Positions 33,061 to 44,204 are shown, numbered from the stretch's first letter. The stretch: 60,324 bases of DNA from Phytophthora quininea (GCA_011947345.1 JAAVTG010000352.1:1-60324); one strand, 5' to 3'. Program-made: numbers and translations. The notes: generated from the letters alone by a model not told the origin.

Positions 33061-34200
33061 TTGTGCGCGATGCACGGAAGGGCTAGGAGGAGGCTCTGCC
33101 ACCAGAGAGCCGTCGCTCCTTCCACGACCAGTAGGGCGCCCCGCGCCTACTGGTTGTCGCCATTTTTGACTCGGCGACGATACCGTCAGCGTCTTCGGCG
33201 ACAACATGCGCCAAGACCGGAGCGGGAGCGCGGCACACAGCCGCGCGATGTCCAAGCTTGCGACAGCGGAAGCACCGCATGGGCCGAGTGCCTCGACTAG
33301 GGCCCGCCAGAGGCGGTCGGGTGGACGACGTTGGCGCCGGACCGGATCGTCGGCGCCCGTGGTAATCCTGAATGGCGTCAAGCTCCATGGGCTCAGGCTC
33401 CGTGACGGAAGGGGTAGCGAGGAGAACGCCTCGGAAGCGGACACGCTGTAATCTTCACGTAGTGCTGTCTCGAAGGCTTCTTCAAGGGACCCTGGCGTCT
33501 TCCTGGTCAGGTAGAAACGCTGGTAGCCAGCGTTCATACCAGAGATGAAGACATGGACTTGAGTCGCCATGTCCACCGGATTCGTCGTGATGCACGACAC
33601 CAGGTGTCGTGCCCGCTGAATGTATTCGAGCATGGACAGCCGTCCCTGATTGAGTGACAGAAAAGCCGAGCGTTGGACACGCTCGTCTTGAGGGGCTCGA
33701 AGGCCAGGCGGAGGTCTGCCTTGAGCGACTCCATCGTCGAGAAGCAGGAGGAGTCGGCGACAAGTTTGCCGAGCGCCCATTCCTTGGCCTTCCCGTCAAC
33801 TTGGACAATAGGAACCGGGTACGAGCAAACTCGGTAGACAACTGCCGAGCTTCGATCGCGATGTCGATCTCACAGAACCAGCGATTCAGCTGGAGGCGAG
33901 CGTCGCCGTCACCACTGTAGGTGGAGACATCGAGCTTCACGATGTCGTTCTTGTTCTTGGTCGGCGTGGGAGTCGTCGCACGCTGACGCAGGTCAGCGAG
34001 CTCACGCGCCATGAACTCATGAGCAGCCAGGCGTTGGGCAGTCTCCGTTCCAGCAGTCAGCAACGTCTTGATGACTCCTTCTCCGGAGACCGCAGCGAGG
34101 CGGTGTAGCGCCTCCCACTCAAACACGGATAAGTGGGGAAGCTGGCGTGCTCAAGGGCACCAGCCCCTTCGTTGAAATTGGAAGCGTCGTTCACGTTCAT
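33060..34200 (-). CDS. Gag of element A
   Basis: Starts at the ATG at 34200, about 35 nt inside the 5' LTR, and reaches the zinc knuckle CFRCRKLGHRAAVC (C-x2-C-x4-H-x4-C) near 33240-33280. Frame shifts occur near 34125 (C-run), around 33780 and again before the zinc knuckle. Confidence 0.82.
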
Positions 34201-34233
34201 GGTCGTGTGGGCGGACTACGAAGTGCTACCAGA

Positions 34234-34381
34234 AGTAACGGGGCGGTGCTTGTGGGGAATTTAACTCTGGCTATTCAATCTGTGTGGCGCCCGACTTCGG
34301 GCGCCGTGAGCCAACAAAACTAAGAGCTAATCTAATTGGTCGCCGTGGCGCACGGCGACCGTGTGACGGTACCCCGTCACA
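34234..34381 (-). repeat. 5' LTR of element A
   Basis: 148 bp, the same as 27550-27697 except the first plus-strand base (A instead of T), at the edge next to the primer site. One difference in 148 bp means a recent insertion. Confidence 0.95.
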
Positions 34382-34386
34382 GGATC

Positions 34387-35816
34387 ACTGCACTTGCCAT
34401 GTTCGTGAGAGCACCATTTCCGTCGAACAGATCACTGGCAGCAATGTCCACATCTCCCTTCGCCTCACGTGCCTCATCGATGCTCGTAGTTTTCTCCATC
34501 ACCATCGTCGCAGGTTTGAATGTGTCTTGAAACTCGCCAAGCCATCCGGAGAAGAAATCATTGAAAGGGATTCCTTGCACTCCATTCCGTCGGGACGCAC
34601 AAAAGATGGCATGAGCTACCATGTTGTCGAACGTGGCGAAAGTGGCGCCCGCGGGAGTTTTACTAAAGAGAGCTTGTTCTCTTCCAAGTAGGTCGAGAAT
34701 GTGTGCTTGGTCGAGTTCGCAACTTTGTGTTCGTGGTCGTAGTAGCCCGAATAGGTCTTCCCGCCTAGCACCGCGAGGTAAAGCAGCAAGTCATCTTTAA
34801 CAGCGGGAAAACGAAACACCGGACACCAGCGTTTGCTACCAACTCTCAGCGCGCCACTTGATAACTCCACATCAGTGACGTTTTCATCCTCCAGATTCGC
34901 AAAGTGTAGATGCATACTTTGAGCCAGGTCGTATTTGGTTACGAAAAGTGAAGTTGCCTCTTCAAAGCGAACCATACGAGCTTCTTGGTGCTCTTGAGAG
35001 CTGCAGTACTTGAGCAGCGCGCGGATGAGGCCGTACATGTACAACCGATCCGACTGGTAGGCAGCAGACGAGCAATCAAGCACCTCATTCCCAAGCTTTT
35101 CATCCATCTGCGTGACCTCATTAAATACAGTTGATATGGATGCAAAGTTGCGATAAATGTGCTGCGAGTTGAGTCCAATGCGAATCGCAGGCCAGTAGAA
35201 ATACGGTCGACGCCCTGCCAAAGCAAACGCGAGTTGAGTTTTCCCCATTCCAGACGAACCTTCCACACAAATGAACGGTAATGGCCGCTTCTGGCTGTTG
35301 TAGTGGTCATCGATCTTGTCCAGAATTTAGTTGCAGTAGTCTTCACAGTTTCTTTTGATCATTTCTCCTCTTTGCCGGTAGTAGTTCAGCTCCGTCTTGT
35401 AGATGGTTTGGCTGTCCATCGTCTCGGAGATCGTACAAGACTTCCCCGAGATATCCACCAGCACATTCACGGGCGCCTCCCTTTGCCAGCTTGAGCTTCC
35501 TCCTTCGGAGTTCTCTTAACGTCTTTCGCAGACAGCCCAGTCCATGCCAATGTAGCTCCCTCGTCCAACGACACCATTCCATCGATATTTTCCACGCCTT
35601 TCTCCACGTCTTGTTCCGTCACCAGCCACTCCTTGTCCTTCGGGTCTTTTTGGTCAAGTAAAGCTGCAGAAATTCGGACTCGCACGTGATCGACACCGCG
35701 TTCTCCTCCATGATTGCTATCTTCAAGTTGTCGACCGTGTCGCTATCATCCAAAATCACCGAAAGCGCAGCCGCGGCTTCGTCAATGACCCCACAGCAGA
35801 TTGTCGCCTTCGCCAT
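34387..35816 (-). pseudogene. 5' part of a CRN gene split by retrotransposon A
   Basis: Starts MAKATICCGV with a CRN ubiquitin-like fold: VILDDSDTVDNLKIAIM and LQLYLTKK, an LFLAK variant. The CRN linker follows, then a nucleotide-binding P-loop GSSGMGKTQLAFALAG near 35240. Single-base shifts lie near 35660 (A-run) and 34660 (A-run), plus a frame change and a stop around 35330-35470. The frame runs up to the element's target duplication at 34386. The native C-terminus is 6.8 kb away at 27111-27549, so this copy cannot make the full protein unless another allele is intact. Confidence 0.8.
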
Positions 35817-35849
35817 CACACTCCAAGTTCTAAAGTGATTTCATTATAA

Positions 35850-36690
35850 AGTGGATGGTCGACGACAGAAAGCGACCAACGTTGGTGATGTGGTCAAACA
35901 AATTTCAATACATTGGTCCTTCACAACGCTGGCACCAACGCCTCTAGAACTTGCTCCACCAAAAAATTCGTTTAGGGTCGATGATTTCTTTCTGAAAACG
36001 CAGAGTGAAATTGCCGTGCGGTGCTGCGGTTATTCAGCCCTGCGCTAACTTGAAAGAGCTGGCCTTGTGCTGGGTGCTATTGACGGTCGACTCCACTTCG
36101 ACGAGTATTACAAGAAAAATAAGCAACTGCCAGAGTTATATGGCAACTGGCAAAATATCGAGGCCTTTGCGGAGGATTTTATCATTCCAGACAGTCCCCT
36201 TACGAAATGCTTGCGTCGACTTCGTGCCCACTGGTATTATCCAGATGATGCTTTTCGCTTCAATGCAACATCGGAAGCTTTATCGGAGATGCTTGAGGAG
36301 AATCACAGCCTGGAGTACGTGGATGTTGTCGTTCGGCCTGGGCAAGATCAGTATTTTGCTGCCTTCAGAAAATATCATCTCGTACCGATTTACCGACAAA
36401 GGCAACCGCTTTCGATGTAATGCAAACCTGCTCTACTATCCGTTTTGCCATCTCAAACCAACACGAGCTTTCCCGAACTGAACGAGTCGCTCGTGGCAAT
36501 CATTTTCACGTTTGCGGCACCCTGTCCACTGCAGATTCTTTTCCGCGAGTCAATTCATATTCAACGTCAAGCAATGGAAACTGGGATGGAGGAGAGATAC
36601 CAACTACAAGGGATTGTGGTGCGGACGTGTTGGAGCTTATATTGATGGAAAGCTGCCCGAATCGGTGGGTATTCTGCGTGTTTACTTACA
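35850..36690 (+). pseudogene. Remnant of a ribonuclease-inhibitor-type LRR gene
   Basis: Pieces in three plus-strand frames look like the C-terminal end of an oomycete RI-type LRR protein: NLKELALCW, ALSEMLEENHSLEYVDVVV, then a terminal block LNESLVAIIFTFAA near 36475-36515. The longest continuous piece is 36067-36420. No start or complete repeat array is present. Confidence 0.5.
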
Positions 36691-37254
36691 CTTGGGCCAT
36701 CTCACGGTTGGCGTAGGCTTTCTTACCACGAGAACTGCCGGACTCACCAAACGTAAAGTCTTCGGCTTGTGGGCCGTTGTAGATTGGGATGGCGCCGGTG
36801 GTGAAGAGGATGTCGACCACGATGCCAATCGTCACCATGAACATGGTCACGTCCGCCGTAATGATGTTGGAGCACTGGAAGTCGCACACTTCCTGGAGCA
36901 GAATCTTGATGTCTTCGTCCGTGTTGGAGCAGATTGATGTGCCAACGGAGCAGCAGCCACCGCCACTGCAGACGCGAAACTGAACAGGAGCCACACCGAG
37001 TCGAACAGGATGAGGGAGCGTTGGCTGGGCAGACGAAGCTTTCGGACGTCGAAAGCGAGCACTCGGACCGTCATGGTGATGATCACAAGAGCTGCCACCA
37101 CGATAAGGAAGTAGACTTGCTTGCCCGAGCGGAACATTTCTTGGCCATAGTCGCAGCTCTTGATGCCGCCGGAGCCTGCCGTTCCTGCAGCAATCAATGC
37201 CAGGATAATGGTCAACACCCGGACTGCCACCGGGATATGCTGGTTCACGTTCAT
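36686..37254 (-). CDS. Four-helix membrane protein (MARVEL/tetraspan-like), one frameshift
   Basis: From the ATG at 37254 there are four hydrophobic helices: VAVRVLTIILALIAAGTAG, VYFLIVVAALVIITMTVRVLA, SVWLLFSFASAVAVAAA and MFMVTIGIVVDILFTTGAIP. A Cys-containing loop (Cys..Cys, Cys) sits between helices 3 and 4, and both ends are cytosolic-like. One base is missing around 36960-36990. The ~190-residue, four-pass layout fits MARVEL-type vesicle membrane proteins, but no diagnostic motif proves this. Divergent from the next gene, 223 bp between start codons. Confidence 0.65.
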
Positions 37255-37477
37255 CTTGGAAGTTGGAGGACTGAAGTCGTTTCCGAGGAGAAATCGAGAG
37301 TGAACGGAGGTTGCAACCACTGCAAGAAACGAATGTTACGCGATCGAGCTCCATCGTTTTATCATCCTCGCAACTAACACACTTTGGTATTTTTACGTAG
37401 TCGACGTATTTTGAGGATGCCCAGGAAAATGTGTGCTGATCAACGGTTCTTACTAACATTGAGCACAACGTCGGGCA

Positions 37478-38919
37478 TTGATGCTCGGTTCAAAGTCGCT
37501 CAACCAACTGCAGCCACTGGAAGTGCAGAAAGAAGTTCCTTCTTCGTATGACAGCGATGACTATGATGAAAGTGACGACGAAGACTACGATGAAGACAGT
37601 GACGAGGACTACGAGGAAGACGACGACGATGAGCCGGCACTTGGCCCCTGCAAAGATTATCAAACGCATTAAAGTCCAAGCAGCAGCGCATGCTAGCCGA
37701 ACGTCGACACCCAGTTCTTGAGTGGAAAGAAGTAGCTCGATGGCATTCTGAAAACGCCGAAGGTTGGGCTGCTGCTGAACAAGAGCAAAGACGACGCGAG
37801 ACTCAACTAGCCGACAAGTTGGCACGTCGAGAACGCAAGTCGAAGCGCAAAGCTCAACGGAAGTTCACGAAGCAAAAAGAAGTCGAATTTCGCACGTTGC
37901 TCGAGGAATACAGCATGGCCATCGCCAAAAGCGAGAAGCGAACAGCACTACTAACGCAGTTTTCCAAAGAGAATCGATTAGTAGAGAAGCAGAAGTTAGC
38001 AGCTCTCAAAGCTGTTAAGCAAGCCGATCAACTGCGTGAAGTTGCAGAGAAGATTGCGCTTGCAGAGAAACAGGATGAAGAGCTGCAGCAAGCCACCATG
38101 AGAAAACTGCAGGAATGTATCGACGGTTCTCAAGAAATAGGGAGACGGTGTGGGGTTCTCCCCGCCATCAACACGCCGCTTCCTCGAACACCTGAAGAGC
38201 AGGACGAGAACTCGAAGATGTTAGTTCTCAGAGTCAACACTGCTCTCAACTCAACCGTCAATGACACAAAGTCGAATACTGCGGCAATACATCCAGCATC
38301 TGCTGGGAAGCGACAGTTCTTCACCATAAACCTGAAGCGTTGCAAGCACGTCGAAGAGCTTCGGGGTGAGCGCATTGGAGATCGAGGGGCAAAAGAACTC
38401 GCTCGATCTTTGCTCACTGGTGCATGTCCACGCGTTCAAAGCATTCACTTGGGCTGGAACCTCGTCAAGTACTCTGGAATTGCTGCGTTGGCGGACTGCT
38501 TTACTCGCGGAGCATGCGCAATGTTACAGGAGCTGGATCTGCGGTGCAACAATGTCGACAGCAAGGGCATCGTCGCCTTGCTCACTGCTCTGGAAAAAGG
38601 CGCTCTCCCAGAACTGCTCGATTTTAGTCTCCAGGGAAACCTGCTGGGCGACGAAGGCGCTCGAGCGTTGGCTCATGCGTTCTTCAAAGGGACACTTCGC
38701 GGACTACGAAACATTGACATCCGTCAGAACAGAATTCGCAACGACGGCGTTCAGGCGCTTTGGAACGTGTTCACTACTGCGAATTTCAGGCGATTCTGCC
38801 CAAAGCTCCAGCTACTCGATATGCGACGCAACGACGCCCATGGCGCTCTCACTCGATCGTTTTGTCCTTGCCCCCATATCTCGAATTCTAACGTCAATGT
38901 ATCACATGAAGGAAGCTGA
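37478..38919 (+). CDS. Acidic coiled-coil and RI-type LRR protein, one frameshift
   Basis: The N-terminus has a long Asp/Glu run (about residues 25-52). A Lys/Arg/Glu/Gln-rich coiled coil follows (37690-38150, for example RRETQLADKLARRERK), then ribonuclease-inhibitor-type LRRs near the C-terminus: VQSIHLGWNLVKYSGIAAL, LQELDLRCNNVDSKGIVAL, LLDFSLQGNLLGDEGARAL and LRNIDIRQNRI. One C is missing in a C-run near 37648, joining the acidic part to the coiled coil. A scaffolding, possibly cytoskeletal or flagellar, role is only a guess. The start is the first ATG. Confidence 0.72.
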
Positions 38920-38986
38920 TGCGTTCTTGATCTCTTGCGTCCTACAATGCGTTAGAACGTAAGCACACAGCCGAAAACAAAAAGGA

Positions 38987-39499
38987 CTACAGCAGTACGT
39001 ACACGCTCCGAATGAAGACAGCTTGGTTGATGGTCGAGATCGACTCGGGTAGACGCAGCGTTGGTTTCTCGATCCCCAGATTTTGCAAAGCTGCAATAAA
39101 CGATCAGTTGTGAACTTGGATAATCTTTACATATAGTCAATCTCGCCACCTCGGTTGTATTGCTCAGGCGTAATTGTCCCCTGCTCTTTGATGTCGAACG
39201 CAGCAAACATCGCCTTCAAATCGTTTTCCTCGAAAAAGGGCACCTACGTATAGAAGGCAAACCATTAGCGCAGCATCCACTCACACAAGCAAGAACGTTG
39301 TTCGTACATGGCTCTGCTCTTGTTTCGCCTTTCGTATCTCGCCAAGTTGCTGAACGAGGAATTCACGAGGGTTTGCCGGTCGGTGGTAGAGTAAGAGCGT
39401 TCCCAGACCTTCAAATAGCTCCTTGATGCCGTGCGAAGCCATGTACAGCTCGGCACGGACCTTGGGGTCCTTCGTGTTGATCTCTGGCGCTTTGCTCAT
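38987..39499 (-). CDS. EFCAB10: EFCAB10-like small EF-hand protein, three exons
   Basis: Exons 39308-39499, 39150-39243 and 38987-39090; GT-AG introns of 64 and 59 nt; 129 residues, close to the ~127 of the animal protein. The N-terminal DPY30/RIIa-like helix pair ends in LLLYHRPANPREFLVQQL, the family signature. An EF-hand-like part (LKAMFAAFDIKEQGTITPEQ) is spread over exons 2 and 3. EFCAB10-type proteins occur with ciliated cells, so a zoospore-flagellum link is plausible but inferred. Frame is intact; stop codons with the upstream LRR gene are 67 bp apart, convergent. Confidence 0.83.
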
Positions 39500-39597
39500 T
39501 CGACGTTCCGTCAAGCTTGCTGTAAAGGTGATCAATACTTCCAAAGAGACGCTGGATCCAACCGTCGTCTCAAAATGCGCAAGGAAGCTCGACCGCC

Positions 39598-40519
39598 TCA
39601 GATCAATACACTGTACTCGCCCTCTATTTCTCGCGATTTAATCTTCTCGCTGAAATGGACGGAATTATTTCCCGGAAACGGGCTCTGGTCCGCATAGCAC
39701 TGCTCAAACATCTTGTCCACTTCATCGCGAGCCTCCGCTGGAAACATCGACTGCGAATCATATCGTCAACAGCAATTGGGAAAATACCTCACAAATCTCA
39801 GGAACGTACACTTGTAGACCGAATGGCGTGCTCTCGAACGCAGCGGGCGTTGAGCCACCGTGCGCTCTTCTTGAAAAACTCCACATCTGGCAGCACAGTC
39901 TCCAGCAGTTTGGCCTTCTGATAGCACTCGGACTCTCGAGCCGATCGGATCTCGCTGCAGAACAAGAGCGTCAATATTTACAGATTGAAAGAAAACGGTA
40001 TCTCACCTGCACGCCAGAATATCTGCCTTGGTGATGTCCATCTTCCTCACAGTGAACTGTAAACTCTAGTCAGCCTCACGATTTTTTTAAAAATATAATA
40101 AAATGCCGTACATCGTAGGCGTGGATCAGTTCATGAACCATAGTCTCCTCCACTTCTCTTGATGAATGAAGGCGATTGGCACAGAACACCACAGTCGGCG
40201 GCGGCGCGGAGAAAATGCTCGAGCATTACCCTCCGGTCCTGACAAACAAAAATTTTAGCTTACAAATATATTAAAGAAAATGATACCCAAATTTTACCAT
40301 CATCGCGACATTCGAGGCACACAAAGTCGATGGCCGAGACGTTGCTCGAGCCCTCCGCTTTCTGCTGCGCCAAGAACTGCACCCAAAATAGGTCACAAAA
40401 CGGGTGTCCTACACGTCCACCCAGCCAGCAACCACCTTGTTGATGATGTTCACGATGTGTCTGGGTCGCCGCTGCTGCAGCGCCGCCTGCACCGCGTCCT
40501 CGCACTCGTCGAGCTCCAT
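39598..40519 (-). CDS. ATP23: ATP23-type mitochondrial metalloprotease, six exons, one frameshift
   Basis: ATP23 is a zinc metalloprotease of the intermembrane space that processes Atp6 and helps F1Fo assembly. Exons: 40415-40519, 40298-40376, 40112-40238, 40007-40056, 39810-39954 and 39598-39750. The active site is VEETMVHELIHAYD (HExxH), preceded by the Cys pair VCLECRD and TVVFCANRL, followed by ILACSEIRSA (after splicing) and the C-terminal FEQC..DQSPF block. One base is missing in exon 3 near 40205. The first intron would be only 38 nt. Product ~219 residues, a usual size. A bipartite upstream exon cannot be excluded. Confidence 0.86.
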
Positions 40520-40634
40520 CTCTGCCAGAAGAACCAATATGGGTAAATGGGTAAAATCGAAGATCAATACCTACTCCCTAGCATACGTCATGACTAGCCA
40601 CCTTGAACTTTACGTCAACACTCTTCGATCCGCA
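40520..40634. promoter_or_regulatory. 115-bp divergent promoter between ATP23 and the SDR gene
   Basis: Two start codons on opposite strands are 115 bp apart, so both promoters must be here. No strong Inr match is seen. Confidence 0.4.
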
Positions 40635-41730
40635 ATGCGCTTCGACAAGCGAGGTGGAGATTATATAGTTTAAGCTGTGCTTATATATTCATTTTCTTAT
40701 CAGTGGTTAAGCGCAGTGGCGATTGTGACTGGAGCGGGGAACGGACTGGGGCGAGCGTATGCCGAACAGTTGGGCAAACTGGGGCCAACGTGCTGGTGAA
40801 CGACCCGCAGAAGTCTGCAGCTGATCAGGTGGCTCGAGGTCTGGGGAGTCAGCTCTGGCCAACTACGATAGCGTGGAGGAGGGCCAGAAAGTGGTGGACG
40901 CAGCACTGGAAAAGTGTATGCGTTTATATTATTTTCTTAAACGAAACTGTAGATATATGCTAACACGTGTCTGAGGGGGCCGAGTGGATATCTTGGTGAA
41001 CAATGCCGGTATAATTCGGGACAGTTCCTTTGCCAAGATGACACAGCAGCAATGGGATGAGGTGCACAAGGTGCATCTGGAAGGCACCATGAAGTACGGA
41101 GTTAGTAGCGATGGTTTAGTTGCAAAGGAGTTTAATGATCTTGCTACGTTTGCAGAATGACGAAGGCATCGTGGGATGTCATGCAAAAGCAGGAGTTTGG
41201 TCGCATTGTCAACATCGCGTCTGGGTCGGGGCTCTACGGGAACTTTGGGCAAGCCAACTACTCGGCAGCGAAGCTGGGCATCGCTGGCCTCACGTTCACG
41301 CTGTGCAAGGAAGGCGCCAAGAGAAATATTTTGGCCAACGTTGTCGCGCCGTTGGCCAAGTCGCAGATGACAGAGGGACTGCTGGAGAAGGAGCTGAACG
41401 ACAAACTCACACCGGAAAGCGTCGGTGCTTTCGTCGCGTAAGAATATCATTATTGTTTTTGCTAGACTCTTAGCTGACGATTTTCTTTTGGTTAGGTATC
41501 TGTGCCACGAGAGCTGCACCCGATCCGGCAACGTGTACGAAGTTGGCGGCGGCTGGATTGCTCAGGCACGCTGGCAACGCTCTCGTGGAGTCGTATTCCC
41601 TCGAGACGAACTCTCCATCGAGAACATTGCCGCCCAAATCGACGACATCGAAGACTTTGACGTTGAGCCTACCCGGTACCCAAGAAGTCTACAAGACACC
41701 ATCGCCTACGTCCAAAGCATTCTCAAGTAG
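40635..41730 (+). CDS. Short-chain dehydrogenase, HSD17B4/peroxisomal MFE-2 dehydrogenase type, five exons
   Basis: Exons 40635-40653, 40717-40915, 40976-41093, 41156-41437 and 41496-41730. The N-terminus MRFDKRVAIVTGAGNGLGRAYA carries the Rossmann TGxxxGxG motif and is typical of multifunctional enzyme type 2, the (3R)-hydroxyacyl-CoA dehydrogenase of peroxisomal beta-oxidation. Further motifs are VDILVNNAGIIRDSSF, the catalytic Ser region NIASGSGLYG and YSAAK. Two bases are missing in exon 2 (G-run near 40783; near 40855). About 284 residues; it lacks the hydratase and SCP2 domains of the animal fusion and ends SILK, not a classic PTS1. Confidence 0.85.
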
Positions 41731-41841
41731 CTGTGACGGTGTTCAAAGTGCTACAGTCATGAAACTCTAGCAGCCAAAATAAGAGTACATTTCCTGCGGT
41801 TATGGTAGCTGAGGTTGGCTGCTATTCGCAGATGCGCTCGC

Positions 41842-42121
41842 TCACTTGAGCTTGTTGCTGGCGACATTGAAGGGGTTCTTCTTGGCCGCGTTGTCGGCGG
41901 TTTTGGCGGACGCATCCCTAGTAGGTACTCGAGCGAGAACTTGTCCGTGACCTTCTGCTGGGGGTCTTGTGCGTCTTGTTGACCTTGAGTAGCCGGTTGC
42001 TGGGCACGTCGAACGGGCTCTTGCCGGCGTTGAGCGTGGCCAGGTTGAACTTGTCCGCGAGCTTCGGGTCCTGGCGGCGGCGCAGAGCGGCGGCCGCGGA
42101 CGGGATTAGTCGAGACGCCAT
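41842..42121 (-). CDS. Small protein with a twice-repeated motif, unknown function
   Basis: About 93 residues from the ATG at 42121 to a TGA at 41842, spread over three frames, so one or two single-base shifts must lie around 41900-41960. The motif DKFNLATLNAGKSPFDVPSN recurs as DKFSLEYLLGM, then a basic Pro-rich linker and KKNPFNVASNKLK at the end. The basic N-terminus (MASRLIPSAAAALRRR) resembles a mitochondrial presequence. I do not recognise the family. Confidence 0.5.
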
Positions 42122-42303
42122 GGTGTTCTTTATGGGGAGCTTGATTACTTGAGCGCTTTGAAGCAAGTTGTGAAGTGAGGGCTGCATGTCGATGGGTTGT
42201 GGGCACATTTAACGTCGCGCAACGTCACAGATTCCACGGAAAACGTATAACTTCAACATGGCCGTTTACACAGCATTAGTATGGATATTGAACCTGTGGA
42301 AAG

Positions 42304-42832
42304 GTGATACCCGCAGAAGATGAATGTAGTCATCTATACTTAGCCGCGTTTTGTGATGAGGTTGAAGCCAGCACGCACATTGGCCACCACAAGAGCATTC
42401 TTGAACTAGTTCAGCGCGAGTCGCCGTGTCGGAGAACTACATTTGTTCAACTGTCGCTACTTGATAAACGATACCAGTCGAACGACTCGAGCTACGACTC
42501 CTCCTGAACACTTGCCAACGTGTTCTAGCTACCGTCGTCGGCATCGTCGGAGATGTCAAACCTTTTGAGCCCTTGCCACGCGGACAGCTTGCCGCAGCAA
42601 GCAGGCCTCAACGTCCAAAATATATCCGTGTCAAATGTATCCAAGCCCACTTCAGCTTGAAGACGTGCCATTTGAGCGCAACTTCATTCGTTTTCTCACG
42701 GACCGCTTGCTGCGTTTGAGGGCCATGTCGAGGTGGTATTCATTGAGGCGTCATTCATTGCGGCGAACGAGCGAGAGCTGTCAGTGCCCCCGCCTCACAG
42801 CGTCGCAACAGTCGTCTCCACCATTCGGCGAC
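42304..42832 (+). pseudogene. Possible gene fragments left of retrotransposon B
   Basis: Coding-like pieces in several plus-strand frames: 42304-42507 (LAAFCDEVEASTHIGHHKSI), then VPFERNFIRFLTDRLLRL and HVEVVFIEASFIAANERE up to the insertion point. The frame seems to run about a dozen codons past the element (after 48211) to a stop. I do not recognise the protein. It may be an interrupted gene or chance. Confidence 0.35.
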
Positions 42833-43050
42833 TGTGACAGTACGCCATGGAGTCCACTACTTATTTTGGCTGCTGTCTGATTCATCTTCGAGACACACAC
42901 GATGTTCTCATGCAGCTATCACCCACAAACAGCCACTCCACAGGGCTACGTAGGCTGTAGGTAGCTTCCATTAACGCTTGCACGCTCAATTCATTCTTAA
43001 ACTTGCCAATTAAGGATCACCCGAGCTCGAACTCGGCAGAGTTCGTGACA
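42833..43050 (+). repeat. 5' LTR of element B
   Basis: 218 bp, TGTGACAG to CGTGACA. It contains the hairpin CGAACTC-GGCA-GAGTTCG near its 3' end. The 10 nt just inside it are the palindrome GTTAATTAAC instead of a TGG-type primer site. Confidence 0.95.
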
Positions 43051-43076
43051 GTTAATTAACTATTAGTAAGCGAGCG

Positions 43077-44204
43077 ATGCCACCAGCAACGGATTCAGGC
43101 GCGCGAGACGATCATCCCCAGCAGCGTCCCCGTGTGAATCCGCAAGGGACGCGATGGGATGTACGCCCGGACGGCTACACTCCTCCCCCACCGGCTACAG
43201 CAACTGGGCAAGGTGAACAAGGTGCCTCAGCTCAAGACGCTACTGCACAAGGCTCGTCGACAACGTCATCTTCCGCGCAGGCCTCTTTAACGCCTGACAT
43301 GTTGGCGCAGCTGCTGCAACACACATTGCAAACCTCGCAACAACAAGCGACGCAGATGACACAACTCCTGGCTCAGACGACGCAGATCCAGCAGCAGATT
43401 TTGCAGGCTCAAACGCGTCCAAGACCATCTCGAAAGAAATCCGATCCACCACGCTTTGATGGCAGCGACCAGGACGACTTGGAACTTTGGATTTTCTCCA
43501 CAGAGCAGTATTACTCCGAGTTCCGTACCGAGATGCACGACTTTTCGTCAAACTTCTCGGACATGGTCTTTGCCAACCTCGGCACGGACGCCCAAGCATG
43601 GTATCGTGATGTGAAGATATCGCTTGGGGCCAGTCCGCTTACATGGAGTGTCTTCAAGGAGCGTATTCGGGTGCGCTTCCGCGATAAGGATTTTAAGTTC
43701 AAGACGCTGACCAAAATGTACGAGTTGAAGGCTGCCAAGTCCTAGCAGGAATACACATCTCGCTTCCTGCACTTGCTCTCGCAAGTGGACACGAAACTGC
43801 CTGAAGTCGTCAAGCGCTGGTTCTTTCAGCAAAATCTGCACGCGGACACGGCAGCGTACATCTCGCGAAATGTGCCTGACACTCTAGAGCAAGCCATCGA
43901 AATGGCTCAACGTTTTGAGGACGCTAAGCCCGCTAGTACGCGACCTCCGGCAAAGGAGTCTGCGATCCAGAACGCCAAAGCCAACAACAGCAGCCAAGGC
44001 AACAACAAATCAAAGAAGATCGCCTCCAAGGACAACCCGATCAAGCAGTGCAACTACTGCAAGAGGAAAAACCACACGGAGGACGAGTGCCGTACGAAGG
44101 TACGCGACATCGCCGCTGCTGCAGAATCTGGGTCGTCAAAAACGGCTCAGCTCGGTAGGGTGGCAACCTACCGAGTCAACAAGGTCAGGAAGCTCTGGCA
44201 GTAA
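43077..44204 (+). CDS. Gag of element B, with an in-frame stop
   Basis: Starts 27 nt inside the 5' LTR. Pro/Gln-rich N-terminus, then a retrotransposon gag core (PPRFDGSDQDDLELWIFSTE to FKERIRVRFRDKDF) and a zinc knuckle CNYCKRKNHTEDEC. A TAG at 43743-43745 interrupts an otherwise continuous frame, right before QEYTSRFLHLL; the sense codon was probably CAG. Confidence 0.88.

Larger units (their letters stand above)
27550..34381 (-). mobile_element. Ty3/Gypsy chromodomain LTR retrotransposon A, 6.8 kb
   Basis: Two 148-bp LTRs (27550-27697 and 34234-34381) differ at one terminal base and are flanked by GGATC target duplications (27545-27549, 34382-34386). Transcription runs on the minus strand. 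Gene order is gag with zinc knuckle, protease, RT-RNase H, integrase, chromodomain, the Gypsy order. Next to the 5' LTR the minus strand reads TCTGGTAGCAC, a plausible tRNA-primer site starting TGG. Frames are broken by several single-base shifts. It inserted into a CRN gene. Confidence 0.95.

Noticed and set aside
35850..36690. 36067-36420 as a complete small gene
   Set aside because: It has an ATG but contains only the end of an LRR array, and homologous pieces continue in other frames on both sides, so it is a remnant.
40260..40505. Alternative minus-strand frame reading through ATP23 exon 1 without an intron
   Set aside because: It is open but low-complexity (Gly/Ala/Gln/His). The frame starting MELDECEDAVQAAL plus a short intron fits ATP23 better.
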